DNA of 10,654 nt, taken from a bacterium. GTDB lineage: Bacteria > Babelota > Babeliae > Babelales > RVW-14. The notes under the pieces were generated by a model. It was not told the DNA's origin and did no database searches. It saw only the letters and a list, made by a program, of their open reading frames with translations. Made by a program: the position numbers and the translations under genes. The stretch's first letter is position 1. The number at the start of each line of letters is the position of its first letter. Shown here piece after piece: positions 1 to 6,918 of this stretch. Location: assembly GCA_023249955.1 (NCBI GenBank), contig JAHFBR010000024.1:1-10654 (forward strand), read 5' to 3'.

Positions 1-114
1 ATGTCCACCGCCGCCAAACGTGACGTCGACAAAGAGCTTTCCTGGCTTTGGATCAAGGTGCTTCAGCACCTCGTTCACAAGAACCGATTTATGAAACTTA
101 TTTTTTTCCATCAT
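1..114 (-). CDS. rsmH: RsmH (MraW), 16S rRNA cytosine-1402 N4-methyltransferase, N-terminal fragment
   Basis: Only the first 38 codons are present, and the gene continues beyond the left edge. The protein begins [17 protein letters not shown], followed by [20 protein letters not shown]. This is the usual RsmH opening: an H-x-x-V-L-x-x-E-V-L helix, then the glycine-rich SAM-binding motif I (V-D-x-T-x-G-G-G-G-H). The family methylates N4 of C1402 in 16S rRNA in the small-subunit decoding centre and is often the first or second gene of the division and cell wall (dcw) cluster. The ATG at 114 (a second follows at once at 111) has no clear Shine-Dalgarno sequence and lies 17 nt inside the upstream gene, so translation is probably coupled. 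Identity rests on about 35 residues but the motif is distinctive. The catalytic region lies outside the window. Confidence 0.88.
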   Translation of the reverse strand, partial: MMEKNKFHKSVLVNEVLKHLDPKPGKLFVDVTFGGGGH

Positions 115-1243
115 GTATTTTCGTAAAATCAATGCGCCGAACAGGTTTTATAACAAAGTCCACGAAGTCTTGCATCATACCATATTTTTCGATTTCTATA
201 ACGATTTTTCTGTTTGCCAGGCGTGCAATCTCGCCCAGGTGGAACTTTTTGCTCGATTCAAGCAGTTCATAGGTAGCCTGTTTTGCCTCCTCCTCTTCAT
301 CGGCATCAAAGACGGCCAGGTAGCCGCGTAGGTAGTTTATGTCTCGTTGTGAAGCAATGGGGTCAAGCTCTATCATGCCGGTCTCGCCGGGCAAAAGCTT
401 GACGATGGGAGTCTTGTCAAAGCGCCAGACGCTCATATCGTCTTTTTCTGGCAGCGTGTCAATCCACTTGCCCTTGGCCTTTTTTTCGTACACAAAGCCG
501 ACGACGTAAATTGGCGTCCCCGTCTTATTTTCTACTGGAAAGTCGAGTTTTTTTGGCATTTTTTTTTCGCCGCTTTTATCAACAAAGTCGTATTCAAAGA
601 ACTGGCCTCGAAAGCCGTATGATTCAATCTCTAGAGTAACGCGCTTTCCCTTGAGCTTATTCAGCTGATCAAGGTCCAACAGGCTGCGGTCATCGGTAAG
701 TTCGTAGGTTGCATCCAGCGCGGTTTGTTCATCATTAAAGACGCCCAGGTAGCCAAACAGATATTTGCGATCCTGCTCGTCAGGAATGGTATCAACATCA
801 ATGGCAACCACTTGGCCTTGCTCAAGCTTGTACACCGGTGACTTGTCCCAGCGCCAGTTGCCAAAATCGCGCTTGCGCTGATAGGCAAAGCAGGTTATGT
901 ACACTGTTTTTCCGGTTTTGTTTGCAACTTCGAAATCAAGCTCTTTGGGGTTGTCAGCGTCATAGGTGGGTGTTTTTTGGAGCGGTGGCTGAAGGACTTC
1001 GGAAGCTGTTTGCTGTGGAGTTGGCTTTTGTTGTGGCAAGAATGATTCGTTGCTGGAGGCGAGGAGGCTTGGTGTTGGAGTGTCGGCCAGTGGCATGTCC
1101 GGGATGAGAGCGCTCTGCGCCATCATCGGTTTCTTGGTGGTCTTTTTGGTTTGTAGTTGTTTGCATGCGGGTGCCGTGACCATCAAGCAGAGCAGGCTTA
1201 CGGCAATACACAGGGACCATGATGAACGAAAATTTTGGTTCAT
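98..1243 (-). CDS. Exported protein with two tandem copies of an unrecognised domain of about 120-135 residues
   Basis: 381 residues from the ATG at 1243, chosen because AAGGAG lies 9 nt upstream; an ATG at 1291 in the same frame has no such site. Residues 1-26 form a signal peptide (basic start, then a hydrophobic stretch) ending A-P-A before Cys27. This could be a poor lipobox or an ordinary signal peptidase I site. Residues 28-99 are a Pro/Gln/Thr/Ser-rich linker. Two homologous domains follow, at about 100-221 and 231-365. Both show F-x-V-x-N-K-T-G, then a W-R-(W/F)-D-K-(S/T)-P core, Y-L-x-G-Y-L-x-V-F, A-T-Y-E-L and E-I-E-x-Y-G. Conserved aromatic and glycine positions with alternating hydrophobics suggest beta-sandwich-like folds, but I do not recognise the family. 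The gene lies between dnaA and rsmH on the same strand and overlaps rsmH by 17 nt. Function unknown, probably an envelope protein. Confidence 0.85.
   Translation of the reverse strand: MNQNFRSSWSLCIAVSLLCLMVTAPACKQLQTKKTTKKPMMAQSALIPDMPLADTPTPSLLASSNESFLPQQKPTPQQTASEVLQPPLQKTPTYDADNPKELDFEVANKTGKTVYITCFAYQRKRDFGNWRWDKSPVYKLEQGQVVAIDVDTIPDEQDRKYLFGYLGVFNDEQTALDATYELTDDRSLLDLDQLNKLKGKRVTLEIESYGFRGQFFEYDFVDKSGEKKMPKKLDFPVENKTGTPIYVVGFVYEKKAKGKWIDTLPEKDDMSVWRFDKTPIVKLLPGETGMIELDPIASQRDINYLRGYLAVFDADEEEEAKQATYELLESSKKFHLGEIARLANRKIVIEIEKYGMMQDFVDFVIKPVRRIDFTKIHDGKK
149..553 (-). repeat. Domain copy 2 (downstream copy) of the duplicated exported protein
   Basis: This segment encodes residues about 231-365 and repeats the same anchors: [25 protein letters not shown] and E-I-E-K-Y-G. 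It is longer than copy 1 because of an insertion of about ten residues (around D-T-L-P-E-K-D-D) before the W-R-F motif and an acidic stretch (D-A-D-E-E-E-E) before A-T-Y-E-L. Confidence 0.75.
581..946 (-). repeat. Domain copy 1 (upstream copy) of the duplicated exported protein
   Basis: This segment encodes residues about 100-221. It aligns with the second copy through N-K-T-G near the start, W-R-W-D-K-S-P in the middle, the Y-L-F-G-Y-L-G-V-F block, A-T-Y-E-L and E-I-E-S-Y-G near the end. Similarity is visible at protein level and is too diverged to stand out as a DNA repeat, which implies an old duplication. Confidence 0.75.
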
Positions 1244-1289
1244 GGTTACAATCTCCTTCAGCGTCTTAGTAAATGGTGTTCTCTGCACC

Positions 1290-1316
1290 ATCGTAGCAGG
1301 ACAATCATTTTGACAA
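1290..1316 (-). promoter_or_regulatory. Weak candidate promoter upstream of the duplicated-domain gene
   Basis: On the minus strand TTGTCA (1316-1311) is followed by TACGAT (1295-1290) with a 15-nt spacer. Both hexamers are partial matches to the sigma-70 consensus and the spacer is shorter than the preferred 16-18. It sits in the 93-nt gap between dnaA and the next gene. I see no rho-independent terminator there, so read-through from dnaA is equally possible. Confidence 0.22.
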
Positions 1317-1336
1317 AAGATTTTTGCAAGACTGTG

Positions 1337-2791
1337 CTAGGAGCTTAGAATTTCCTGCTCTATTACTTTTATTTTTTGGACCAAGCTTTGATCGCTGTCC
1401 AGCATACTTTCAACTCTGCCAATGGCATGAATAACAGTTGAGTGGTCGCGTCCGCCAATATAATTTCCAATGGCTTGCAACGAGCTGTGGCTCATTTTTT
1501 TCATCATGTAAAACGCAACTTGCCGGACAACGGCAATATCCTGATGGCGCTTTTTTGAGCGAATGTCATTGACCGATGCGTCAAAGTGTTTGGCCGTGAT
1601 CTTGAGAATTGTATCCAGAAAGAAGCCGTCACGTCGAGGTTCGCTCAGATTCAAGAGTACTTTTTTTGCCGCCTCAACCGTTATTTCCTGATTGGTCAGT
1701 GCTGCAAAGGCGCTGACGCGAATCAACGAGCCTTCAAGTTCGCGGATGTTTGAAACGACGCGTGATGCAATAAATTCTGCAACTTCGTCACTCAAAGCAA
1801 TAGTGTGCAGGTCGGCCTTCTTTTTAAGAATTGCGATCTTTGTTTCGATGTCTGGAATGTGAATGTCGGCAACCAGTCCCCACTCCATGCGCGATTTTAA
1901 TCGGCTTTGCAGGCCGGCAATCTCTTTGGGAAAGGTGTCGCTTGAAAGGACGATCTGTTTTTGCTGCTCATACAAAACATTAAAAATATGAAAGAACGCC
2001 TCTTGGGTTTGCTCTTTATTAGAAAGAAACTGAATGTCATCAAAGAGGATCAGATCAACCTTTTGATAGCGATTTCTAAACTGATGCGACCGGTCAAAAC
2101 GAATTGAGTTAATAAACTCGTTAACAAACGCATCTGACGTTTCGTAGCGGATGATGAGTTGAGGGCTGCGCTTGCGTGCCTCGTTGCCGATAGCGTGCAG
2201 CAGGTGTGTTTTGCCCAGGCCGGTGCCACCATAAATAAAAAGTGGGTTGTATACTTTGCCCAAATTTTCGCAAATCGCATAGGCTGCAGCGTGTGCCAAA
2301 GAGTTGCTGGGGCCCACAACAAAATTATCGAATTGATACAGTGGGTTAATATTGTTGTTGCGCTCGCGCGTTTTTTTGTCGCTGACCACAACATCTTCTT
2401 GCTTGGATGGGACAATGGCCGTGCTGCTACGGTTAACAGGCAACGGGGTGTTTGGTTGTGGTTTGAAAGGTGCTTCATTTTCGCCATTCATGCTGGTGAG
2501 CACCGAAGCAGGAATGATGTTGCGCGTGCGTGTGGGCGTCTGTTGTGCGCTGCACACAAAATTAAGTTTAAGAATAGGGGCGTGCAAAAGTCGTGCCAAG
2601 TGCGTTTTTAAAAGATCGGTGTAATGATCTTGTATCCAACGACTGACAAATTGATTGGGTACGCGTAACGTTACCGCGTTGGCGGTTGCGTCCCATTCAT
2701 CAAGGCTTACCGCTTTGAACCAGGTTTCAACAATCTGGCTGCCGGCCTCTTCCTTGATGATCTTTAAAAATTCCTCCCAAATGAGCTGCAC
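1337..2791 (-). CDS. dnaA: DnaA, chromosomal replication initiator
   Basis: 484 residues from a GTG start at 2791, close to the usual family length. The GTG is preferred because GAGGG lies 5 nt upstream and the protein then opens with the normal domain I sequence (V-Q-L-I-W-E-E-F-L, then W-F near residue 24). The frame stays open to a TTG at 2875, but that would add 28 residues unlike DnaA. Domain I spans about 1-80, followed by a variable Pro/Asn-rich linker. The AAA+ domain III carries Walker A G-G-T-G-L-G-K-T-H (188-196), Walker B L-I-L-F-D-D (247-252), sensor 1 near S-S-D (283-285), the arginine-finger region S-R-L-K-S-R (296-301) and sensor 2 around N-I-R-E-L-E-G (348-354). Domain IV ends with the DnaA-box-binding signature G-G-R-D-H-S-T-V-I-H-A (446-456). 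It binds DnaA boxes at oriC and melts the origin using ATP. dnaN is not adjacent. Confidence 0.97.
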   Translation of the reverse strand: MQLIWEEFLKIIKEEAGSQIVETWFKAVSLDEWDATANAVTLRVPNQFVSRWIQDHYTDLLKTHLARLLHAPILKLNFVCSAQQTPTRTRNIIPASVLTSMNGENEAPFKPQPNTPLPVNRSSTAIVPSKQEDVVVSDKKTRERNNNINPLYQFDNFVVGPSNSLAHAAAYAICENLGKVYNPLFIYGGTGLGKTHLLHAIGNEARKRSPQLIIRYETSDAFVNEFINSIRFDRSHQFRNRYQKVDLILFDDIQFLSNKEQTQEAFFHIFNVLYEQQKQIVLSSDTFPKEIAGLQSRLKSRMEWGLVADIHIPDIETKIAILKKKADLHTIALSDEVAEFIASRVVSNIRELEGSLIRVSAFAALTNQEITVEAAKKVLLNLSEPRRDGFFLDTILKITAKHFDASVNDIRSKKRHQDIAVVRQVAFYMMKKMSHSSLQAIGNYIGGRDHSTVIHAIGRVESMLDSDQSLVQKIKVIEQEILSS

Positions 2792-2865
2792 AAAAACCCT
2801 CGCGGTGCTCTGTAAAAACAGTAGTAATTTTTGGATGATTTTCTTTATGATGAAGCAGTCTTGAA

Positions 2866-2871
2866 AGTATA
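2866..2871 (-). promoter_or_regulatory. dnaA: Candidate dnaA -10 element
   Basis: The minus strand reads TATACT here, a five-of-six match to the -10 consensus. The position 17 nt upstream reads TACTCA, a weak -35. Transcription would start near 2858, giving a leader of about 65 nt before the GTG. It lies in the divergent gap shared with the TPR lipoprotein gene, beside that gene's AAGGAG (2875-2880). Confidence 0.33.
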
Positions 2872-2893
2872 TCAAAGGAGTATGAGGTTGAGT

Positions 2894-3589
2894 ATGAATT
2901 TTTTTAATTCCCCAGAATGTTTGCGGAATAAAACTTTTTACAGTCTTTTGGCATCAATTTTATTACTGGCTGCATGTGCAAAAAAACAGGAGCCTCAAAA
3001 AAGTGACCAACTAGCACAGACCTATTTTAAGATGGCGTTTCTTGAACTGACGGAAGACGCCGATGCGCCGCATGTATGCAAACGAGCGCTGATGCACATC
3101 GATCAAGCATTGGTGCAGTGCAAAAAGCCGGAGTATTATGCACTCAAAGCGACACTGTTATTTAAGTTGAGTGCGTATTCAGAATCTGAAACATGCTTTA
3201 AAAAAGCCCTTGAGCTTGAAAGCGATCCGGCTGCACGTGCCGAGATCTCTAACAATTACGCCTGCCTACTGGCCCAAAAGGGTGAGGTTGCACGGGCGGA
3301 GGCGTTGTGGGTGGAGTTGAAAAACAGCTCGGTGTACCAAACCCCAGAGGTTGCGTTGGTCAACCTGGGCAAGCTGCATGTACAACAAAAGTCTTTTGCC
3401 AAGGCCAAGACCGCTTTTCAAGATGCTGCTTATCTGAGCCCAAGCTATCTGGATGCTCATTTTTATCTTGCCGTTGTTGCACAGCAGCTGGGCGACCGCA
3501 CCTTGGTGCGCCAAGAGCTTGAAACGGTCTTATCGCTAGAGCCCGAACATCAGGGGGCAAAAATGGCGTTAGCGCAGATTTCTAGCTAA
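2894..3589 (+). CDS. TPR lipoprotein resembling the type IV pilus pilotin PilF/PilW
   Basis: 231 residues. Start at ATG 2894 was chosen because GAGG sits 6 nt upstream and the signal peptide then begins normally. The in-frame ATG at 2882 is only 1 nt from AAGGAG, and the open frame reaches back to 2831. The N-terminus is a lipoprotein signal with lipobox L25-A26-A27-C28. About four tetratricopeptide repeats follow at 79-112, 113-146, 150-183 and 184-217, with the usual A/G and Y/F positions. The segment I-S-N-N-Y-A-C-L-L-A-Q-K-G, then S-S-V-Y-Q-T-P-E-V-A-L-V-N-L-G, closely follows the PilF/PilW pattern (N-N-Y-G-x-F-L-C, then P-x-x-A-L-x-N-x-G). That outer-membrane pilotin lets the PilQ secretin assemble. 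The assignment comes from family memory, and a generic TPR lipoprotein is possible since no other pilus gene is present. It is likely the first gene of a three-gene exported-protein unit. Confidence 0.85.
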   Translation: MNFFNSPECLRNKTFYSLLASILLLAACAKKQEPQKSDQLAQTYFKMAFLELTEDADAPHVCKRALMHIDQALVQCKKPEYYALKATLLFKLSAYSESETCFKKALELESDPAARAEISNNYACLLAQKGEVARAEALWVELKNSSVYQTPEVALVNLGKLHVQQKSFAKAKTAFQDAAYLSPSYLDAHFYLAVVAQQLGDRTLVRQELETVLSLEPEHQGAKMALAQISS

Positions 3590-3603
3590 AGAATTGACGG
3601 ATG

Positions 3604-3633
3604 TTGATCTTTCCCCCCTACTTTTTTTAAACT
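3604..3633 (+). promoter_or_regulatory. Weak candidate internal promoter before the thioredoxin-like gene
   Basis: TTGATC (3604-3609) and TAAACT (3628-3633) are separated by 18 nt, including a C6 tract and a T7 tract. Both hexamers deviate from consensus. If active, transcription would start inside the sequence that can pair with the next gene's ribosome binding site. Confidence 0.22.
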
Positions 3634-3662
3634 CGTTACTAGGGATTTTTAGACGAGGGGGG
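3613..3662 (+). promoter_or_regulatory. Potential leader hairpin covering the Shine-Dalgarno sequence
   Basis: A run of six C (3613-3618) can pair with the run of six G (3657-3662) that forms the strong Shine-Dalgarno of the gene starting at 3666. An inner stem CTCGT (3632-3636) with ACGAG (3653-3657) shares one base with it, and the outer sequence is flanked by GATC on both sides. Folding would hide the ribosome binding site, but whether it folds or regulates is inference. Confidence 0.3.
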
Positions 3663-3665
3663 ATC

Positions 3666-4415
3666 ATGAAGAGTCGGGGAAGATCAATTGTATTGGCAAT
3701 TTTTTGCGCGCCGTTGGTGGCTCATGCGCATCAGCCGCTTGAGCAGGGTGGCCTGGTGGGCGCCATGAGCAGCACGCCGCCGGCCTATTTGCAGCGCACG
3801 GTACAGCTTATTTTTGAAAAGCGTCCTGATGGTGCACCCAGCGAAGTGCTGTGTGTTAATGGACAGGATGAGTTTCTGCAATTTGTCATAGCTGCTTCTA
3901 CCATGAAACCGGTGGTGGTGATGGTGCATTCGGCCATGAGCATGGATGCTCAAAAAATGAAGCCCATCTATCAGGTGGTTGCCGATACGTATAAAGATCA
4001 AGTGATCTTTGTCTCGATGGATCTTTTGGCGCAGCACCAAGGCGTGTCAGAAAATTATCAGCTCATTTCGCACTTTATGCAGCAAGAAAATGTGAACCGT
4101 CTTGAGCTGCCCGTGATGTTTTTTGTTAAAGATGGTGGGCTTTATGCCCCCGCACATTTGCCAGCAACCATGTTGCAGGGCTTTTATACGCAAGAAAACT
4201 TGTCAGAATTTGTTAAAAATAAGTTTTTCCAGCCATTGCCTCCTATCATGCACAATGCAGCGACCGATATGACACCAACAACCACCGGCTTGAGCATGCC
4301 AAAACGCGATAAATCTCAGGTGCGAAAAGTATCAAAGCGCCCCGCAGCAAAACAGAGCACCGGTTTTTGGCCCTGGGTACGGAGCAAGTTTGGGCGCGCC
4401 AAGCAAAAACGTTAA
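3666..4415 (+). CDS. Secreted thioredoxin-fold protein lacking the CXXC active site
   Basis: 249 residues. The start at ATG 3666 follows a strong G-rich Shine-Dalgarno at 3655-3662 and opens a clean signal peptide ending A-H-A at 20-22. An upstream ATG at 3594 would bury the signal peptide. Residues about 81-187 follow the thioredoxin pattern: strand K-P-V-V-V-M-V-H, helix, strand Q-V-I-F-V-S-M-D, then L-P-V-M-F-F-V-K-D-G with Pro149 at the cis-proline position. Where thioredoxins have W-C-x-x-C this protein has H-S-A-M-S (88-92). The only cysteine outside the signal peptide is Cys63, so disulphide exchange looks impossible and a binding or structural role is likelier. The C-terminal 60 residues are Thr/Pro-rich then strongly basic (ending R-A-K-Q-K-R). 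The gene lies 76 nt after the TPR lipoprotein and 91 nt before the next exported protein. Confidence 0.82.
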   Translation: MKSRGRSIVLAIFCAPLVAHAHQPLEQGGLVGAMSSTPPAYLQRTVQLIFEKRPDGAPSEVLCVNGQDEFLQFVIAASTMKPVVVMVHSAMSMDAQKMKPIYQVVADTYKDQVIFVSMDLLAQHQGVSENYQLISHFMQQENVNRLELPVMFFVKDGGLYAPAHLPATMLQGFYTQENLSEFVKNKFFQPLPPIMHNAATDMTPTTTGLSMPKRDKSQVRKVSKRPAAKQSTGFWPWVRSKFGRAKQKR

Positions 4416-4431
4416 CAATTTTTTGTTTTAT

Positions 4432-4463
4432 TGCGCACCGGAAGCGCAGACTGATAGAGTCTG
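4432..4463 (+). other. Two small overlapping hairpins in the leader of the 748-residue protein
   Basis: GCGC (4433-4436) pairs with GCGC (4444-4447), with one extra T-A pair. CAGACT (4447-4452) pairs with AGTCTG (4458-4463) around a GATAG loop. The two stems share base 4447. There is no T-run after either, so neither is a terminator. They may only stabilise or process the mRNA between the two genes. Confidence 0.28.
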
Positions 4464-4506
4464 GTTGTCAAAGAGGCGATGACGCTTTAAAAAAAGGAGA
4501 GTCTGT

Positions 4507-6753
4507 ATGAGAAATCTAAAGATGCTGAGCATAGCGCTCGGCCTGGGGCTTTTGTTTCCGGTTGTACCGTTGAATGCGGCAAAAGTTGCAAAAAAACCAG
4601 GAGCAAAGCCCTCGAGCAAAAAAGCTGATGTGGTCGAGAAAGTTAAAACGGCGTTAACAAACTTTTCACAAACGCTCAAAAAAGGTATTAATTCGGCCGA
4701 CTATAACATGCCAGCAATAAAATTTACGACGACCATCGCTCTGGGTGATCAAGAGGTGCCTGAGGGCCAGGAGTTGACCGAAGATCAGCGAGCAGCCCTC
4801 AAAGGAAAAACGCTTGACGTTGGGCTTGTTTATGATTTTGGTTTTGTCGGCTCGGGCATGGAAGATGCCGAGGTATCTGTGCCTGATCCTTTGACCGGTC
4901 TGCGCGAGATGAAAACGATATCAGCGCTACCGCTTGAAGTTGGATTTCCAGTAATCAATGCGACTCTGGTGCCAGAAAAAATACCGGGACCCGTACCTGT
5001 TCCAACGCGTACTGTTTTTAATCTCGTTTTGGGGGTGAGTCCGCCGCTGAAAGAACTTTTTGATAGTTTGTTTCGGGTGCGTGGTGATACTGTATGGCTG
5101 CTCAAAACAATCTTTCTGCTTAATACCGTACGGATAAATAAAGAAAACAAGTGGCCATCGGCAAAAGATAAGGTTTCGTATATTGGCACAGAATTGCTCT
5201 TTTTGATGGCGCGGCTTGCATATACCATTGACGAAGATGCAACAAGGGTGCTTCAAGGCAAGGGACCAAAGGATCCGATCGATCCCAAAGGGAAAGTTGC
5301 ATACTTCACGTCACCTGCAAAATTTATTCAGCGCCTGCTAAAAAAGCTTAAGATTGATGCCATTCTAGATCCAAAAAACCCTGATGCTATCAAGGTTGAT
5401 ATGCCAGAGATTGATTACTGGCACTTTGTGTTGCGAGCTAATCAGCCACCGTCACAAATCGAAACAGTTTTGGCAGATATATTTTTGGAAAAAGGATTTG
5501 ATGCTCAAACACAAGCATTGGCAAAGATCATACCTTTGATTACTGACAAAATGGACTTTTTCGATCGCAAACTTCTGGTTGAAGCACTCAGAGCACACGG
5601 TAAAAAAATTAAAAAAGGTACCGGTGGCTTGGATCCTGTTGAAGTTGCCAAGGCACGTTTGGATGGTGTTGATGGTAAGCCAGGATTCAAAAAAATTCTG
5701 ACCGATATTATCACCAAAATGCAACAAACAAAAGTGTTTGGGGAGGGCAAACCTGGTCTTGCTGGTGTAAAACAGCCAGAGCAACCAGATCTTGTTGCGC
5801 TGGCCCAGCAAATACTCACCGACATTGCTGCAAAACTTGTAGAAAAAGAGCCAGAACCTGCAGGGGAAGCGGAAAAGAAGGCAACAGAAGAGCTTCCAGT
5901 ACCAGATCCTATTCCGGTCAAATCAGAGCGCGTCTATCTTCACGTCCCTCTTGTGACGGCGATCGACCAGAAGTGGAGTTTGTTACAAGCGATCATGAAC
6001 TATCAATTTACCGGTGACAAAAACTATATTTATAAAGGATATTTGCCGTTGAGTTATAACGATATGTTTAAAGTGTCGTTGGCTCTTGGTTTTAGAATGC
6101 TGCGTGACATGTTGATCGCAACAAGATTGTATGTGAAGACGCCTGAGGGTGTAGAAAAATACAAAGAGCTGGTAGAGCCTAAAAAACAGGCAGTGATGGC
6201 AGCACGTGTGCCATACCAAGAGGCTTTGAACGCTTATACCAAGAGCAAGACGCCGGCAAACAAGCAAGCTATGCTTACTGTGCGCAAGGCTGTGCAGGAT
6301 GCAAATAAGGCGTATGCCAAGTCACAACTTTCATTCAGAAAAGAAGTGTTGAGCTTCAAATATAATCGTATTGCCGGAGCCGAGCCAGAAAGCATCATGG
6401 ATTTTGTAAGACGCGAACTTGTTGGGATGTTTAGACGCACAAAGCACTTCAGTGTCTTTGAAGGGGCTATTAACAAGTTCATTGGGCCACTTGGTATCTC
6501 GTTGGATGATATGACTGCTGGGGTCAAAGATGAGGCAGAAGTTGCGGCTGAAGCAGAGCTGGGCGACCTGGAAAATGATTTGGGGATGCTCGGATTTGAG
6601 CCTCCAACATTTGACCAGCCAGGTGCCGAATCTGATACCAAAGAAGCTCCTGCTGGTGCCGTTAGCGATGAGGGTGAAAGTGACGACGTATCTTCTTATG
6701 ACATTGGAGAACCTGATTTTGGAGCAGCTTTTGAGATTGAAGCGGCTGCTTGA
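4507..6753 (+). CDS. Large secreted protein of unknown function, cysteine-free, acidic C-terminal tail
   Basis: 748 residues, with AAGGAG 7 nt before the ATG. The signal peptide spans 1-24 (cleavage after L-N-A). The mature start is Lys/Ala-rich (25-48). Residues about 70-190 look beta-rich, with Pro-x-Pro turns around 154-168. Two mainly helical regions follow (about 190-410 and 475-665), separated by a Pro/Glu linker (about 445-475). Residues 545-617 could form a helical hairpin or coiled coil. The last 75 residues hold 23 Asp/Glu against two Lys. There is no cysteine anywhere and no membrane span after the signal peptide, so it is likely periplasmic, surface-attached or secreted. I recognise no family or catalytic motif. 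It is the last gene of the 2894-6753 unit, followed by a strong terminator. The gene is certainly coding, its role is unknown. Confidence 0.85.
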   Translation: MRNLKMLSIALGLGLLFPVVPLNAAKVAKKPGAKPSSKKADVVEKVKTALTNFSQTLKKGINSADYNMPAIKFTTTIALGDQEVPEGQELTEDQRAALKGKTLDVGLVYDFGFVGSGMEDAEVSVPDPLTGLREMKTISALPLEVGFPVINATLVPEKIPGPVPVPTRTVFNLVLGVSPPLKELFDSLFRVRGDTVWLLKTIFLLNTVRINKENKWPSAKDKVSYIGTELLFLMARLAYTIDEDATRVLQGKGPKDPIDPKGKVAYFTSPAKFIQRLLKKLKIDAILDPKNPDAIKVDMPEIDYWHFVLRANQPPSQIETVLADIFLEKGFDAQTQALAKIIPLITDKMDFFDRKLLVEALRAHGKKIKKGTGGLDPVEVAKARLDGVDGKPGFKKILTDIITKMQQTKVFGEGKPGLAGVKQPEQPDLVALAQQILTDIAAKLVEKEPEPAGEAEKKATEELPVPDPIPVKSERVYLHVPLVTAIDQKWSLLQAIMNYQFTGDKNYIYKGYLPLSYNDMFKVSLALGFRMLRDMLIATRLYVKTPEGVEKYKELVEPKKQAVMAARVPYQEALNAYTKSKTPANKQAMLTVRKAVQDANKAYAKSQLSFRKEVLSFKYNRIAGAEPESIMDFVRRELVGMFRRTKHFSVFEGAINKFIGPLGISLDDMTAGVKDEAEVAAEAELGDLENDLGMLGFEPPTFDQPGAESDTKEAPAGAVSDEGESDDVSSYDIGEPDFGAAFEIEAAA

Positions 6754-6775
6754 TAAATCTATGATCTTAGAACAT

Positions 6776-6803
6776 GCAGGGGCTTAACCGCCCCTGCTTT
6801 TTT
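6776..6803 (+). terminator. Rho-independent terminator closing the exported-protein unit
   Basis: A perfect 8-bp stem, GCAGGGGC (6776-6783) with GCCCCTGC (6790-6797), encloses the loop TTAACC and is followed at once by six T (6798-6803). It lies 23 nt after the stop of the 748-residue protein and before the next promoter, so it separates the two transcription units. Confidence 0.9.
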
Positions 6804-6830
6804 ATGACATTACGAGCATCAGTTCGCGAT

Positions 6831-6859
6831 TTGTTAAGCCTACGTTCTTTTGGTACAAT
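6831..6859 (+). promoter_or_regulatory. Sigma-70 promoter with extended -10 for the M3 peptidase and ABC genes
   Basis: TTGTTA (6831-6836) and TACAAT (6854-6859) are separated by exactly 17 nt, and TGG precedes the -10, giving an extended -10 (TGn). Transcription should start near 6866, leaving a leader of about 50 nt to the ATG at 6919. It lies 28 nt after a terminator, which supports it as the start of the next unit. Confidence 0.68.
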
Positions 6860-6918
6860 CATCATATATTCATAAAAATTACCGTCAAAAAAATATCGGT
6901 TTTCGATTGGAAAAATCC

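Noticed and set aside
1..126. Short plus-strand frame starting with the ATG at position 1
   Set aside because: The minus strand reads a clear RsmH N-terminus with the SAM motif across the same bases.
2159..2611. 150-codon open frame on the plus strand opposite dnaA
   Set aside because: It lies fully within dnaA on the other strand, has no ribosome binding site and an implausible composition rich in Cys, Val and Ala; it is a shadow of dnaA.
2792..2893. Possible oriC or DnaA-box cluster beside dnaA
   Set aside because: I see no TTATCCACA-like 9-mers here or in 1244-1336, and dnaN is not adjacent, so an origin cannot be supported.
4416..4506. Terminator after the thioredoxin-like gene (T-rich stretch and hairpins)
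   Set aside because: The T-rich run (4419-4432) precedes the hairpins rather than following them, so the intrinsic terminator layout is missing.
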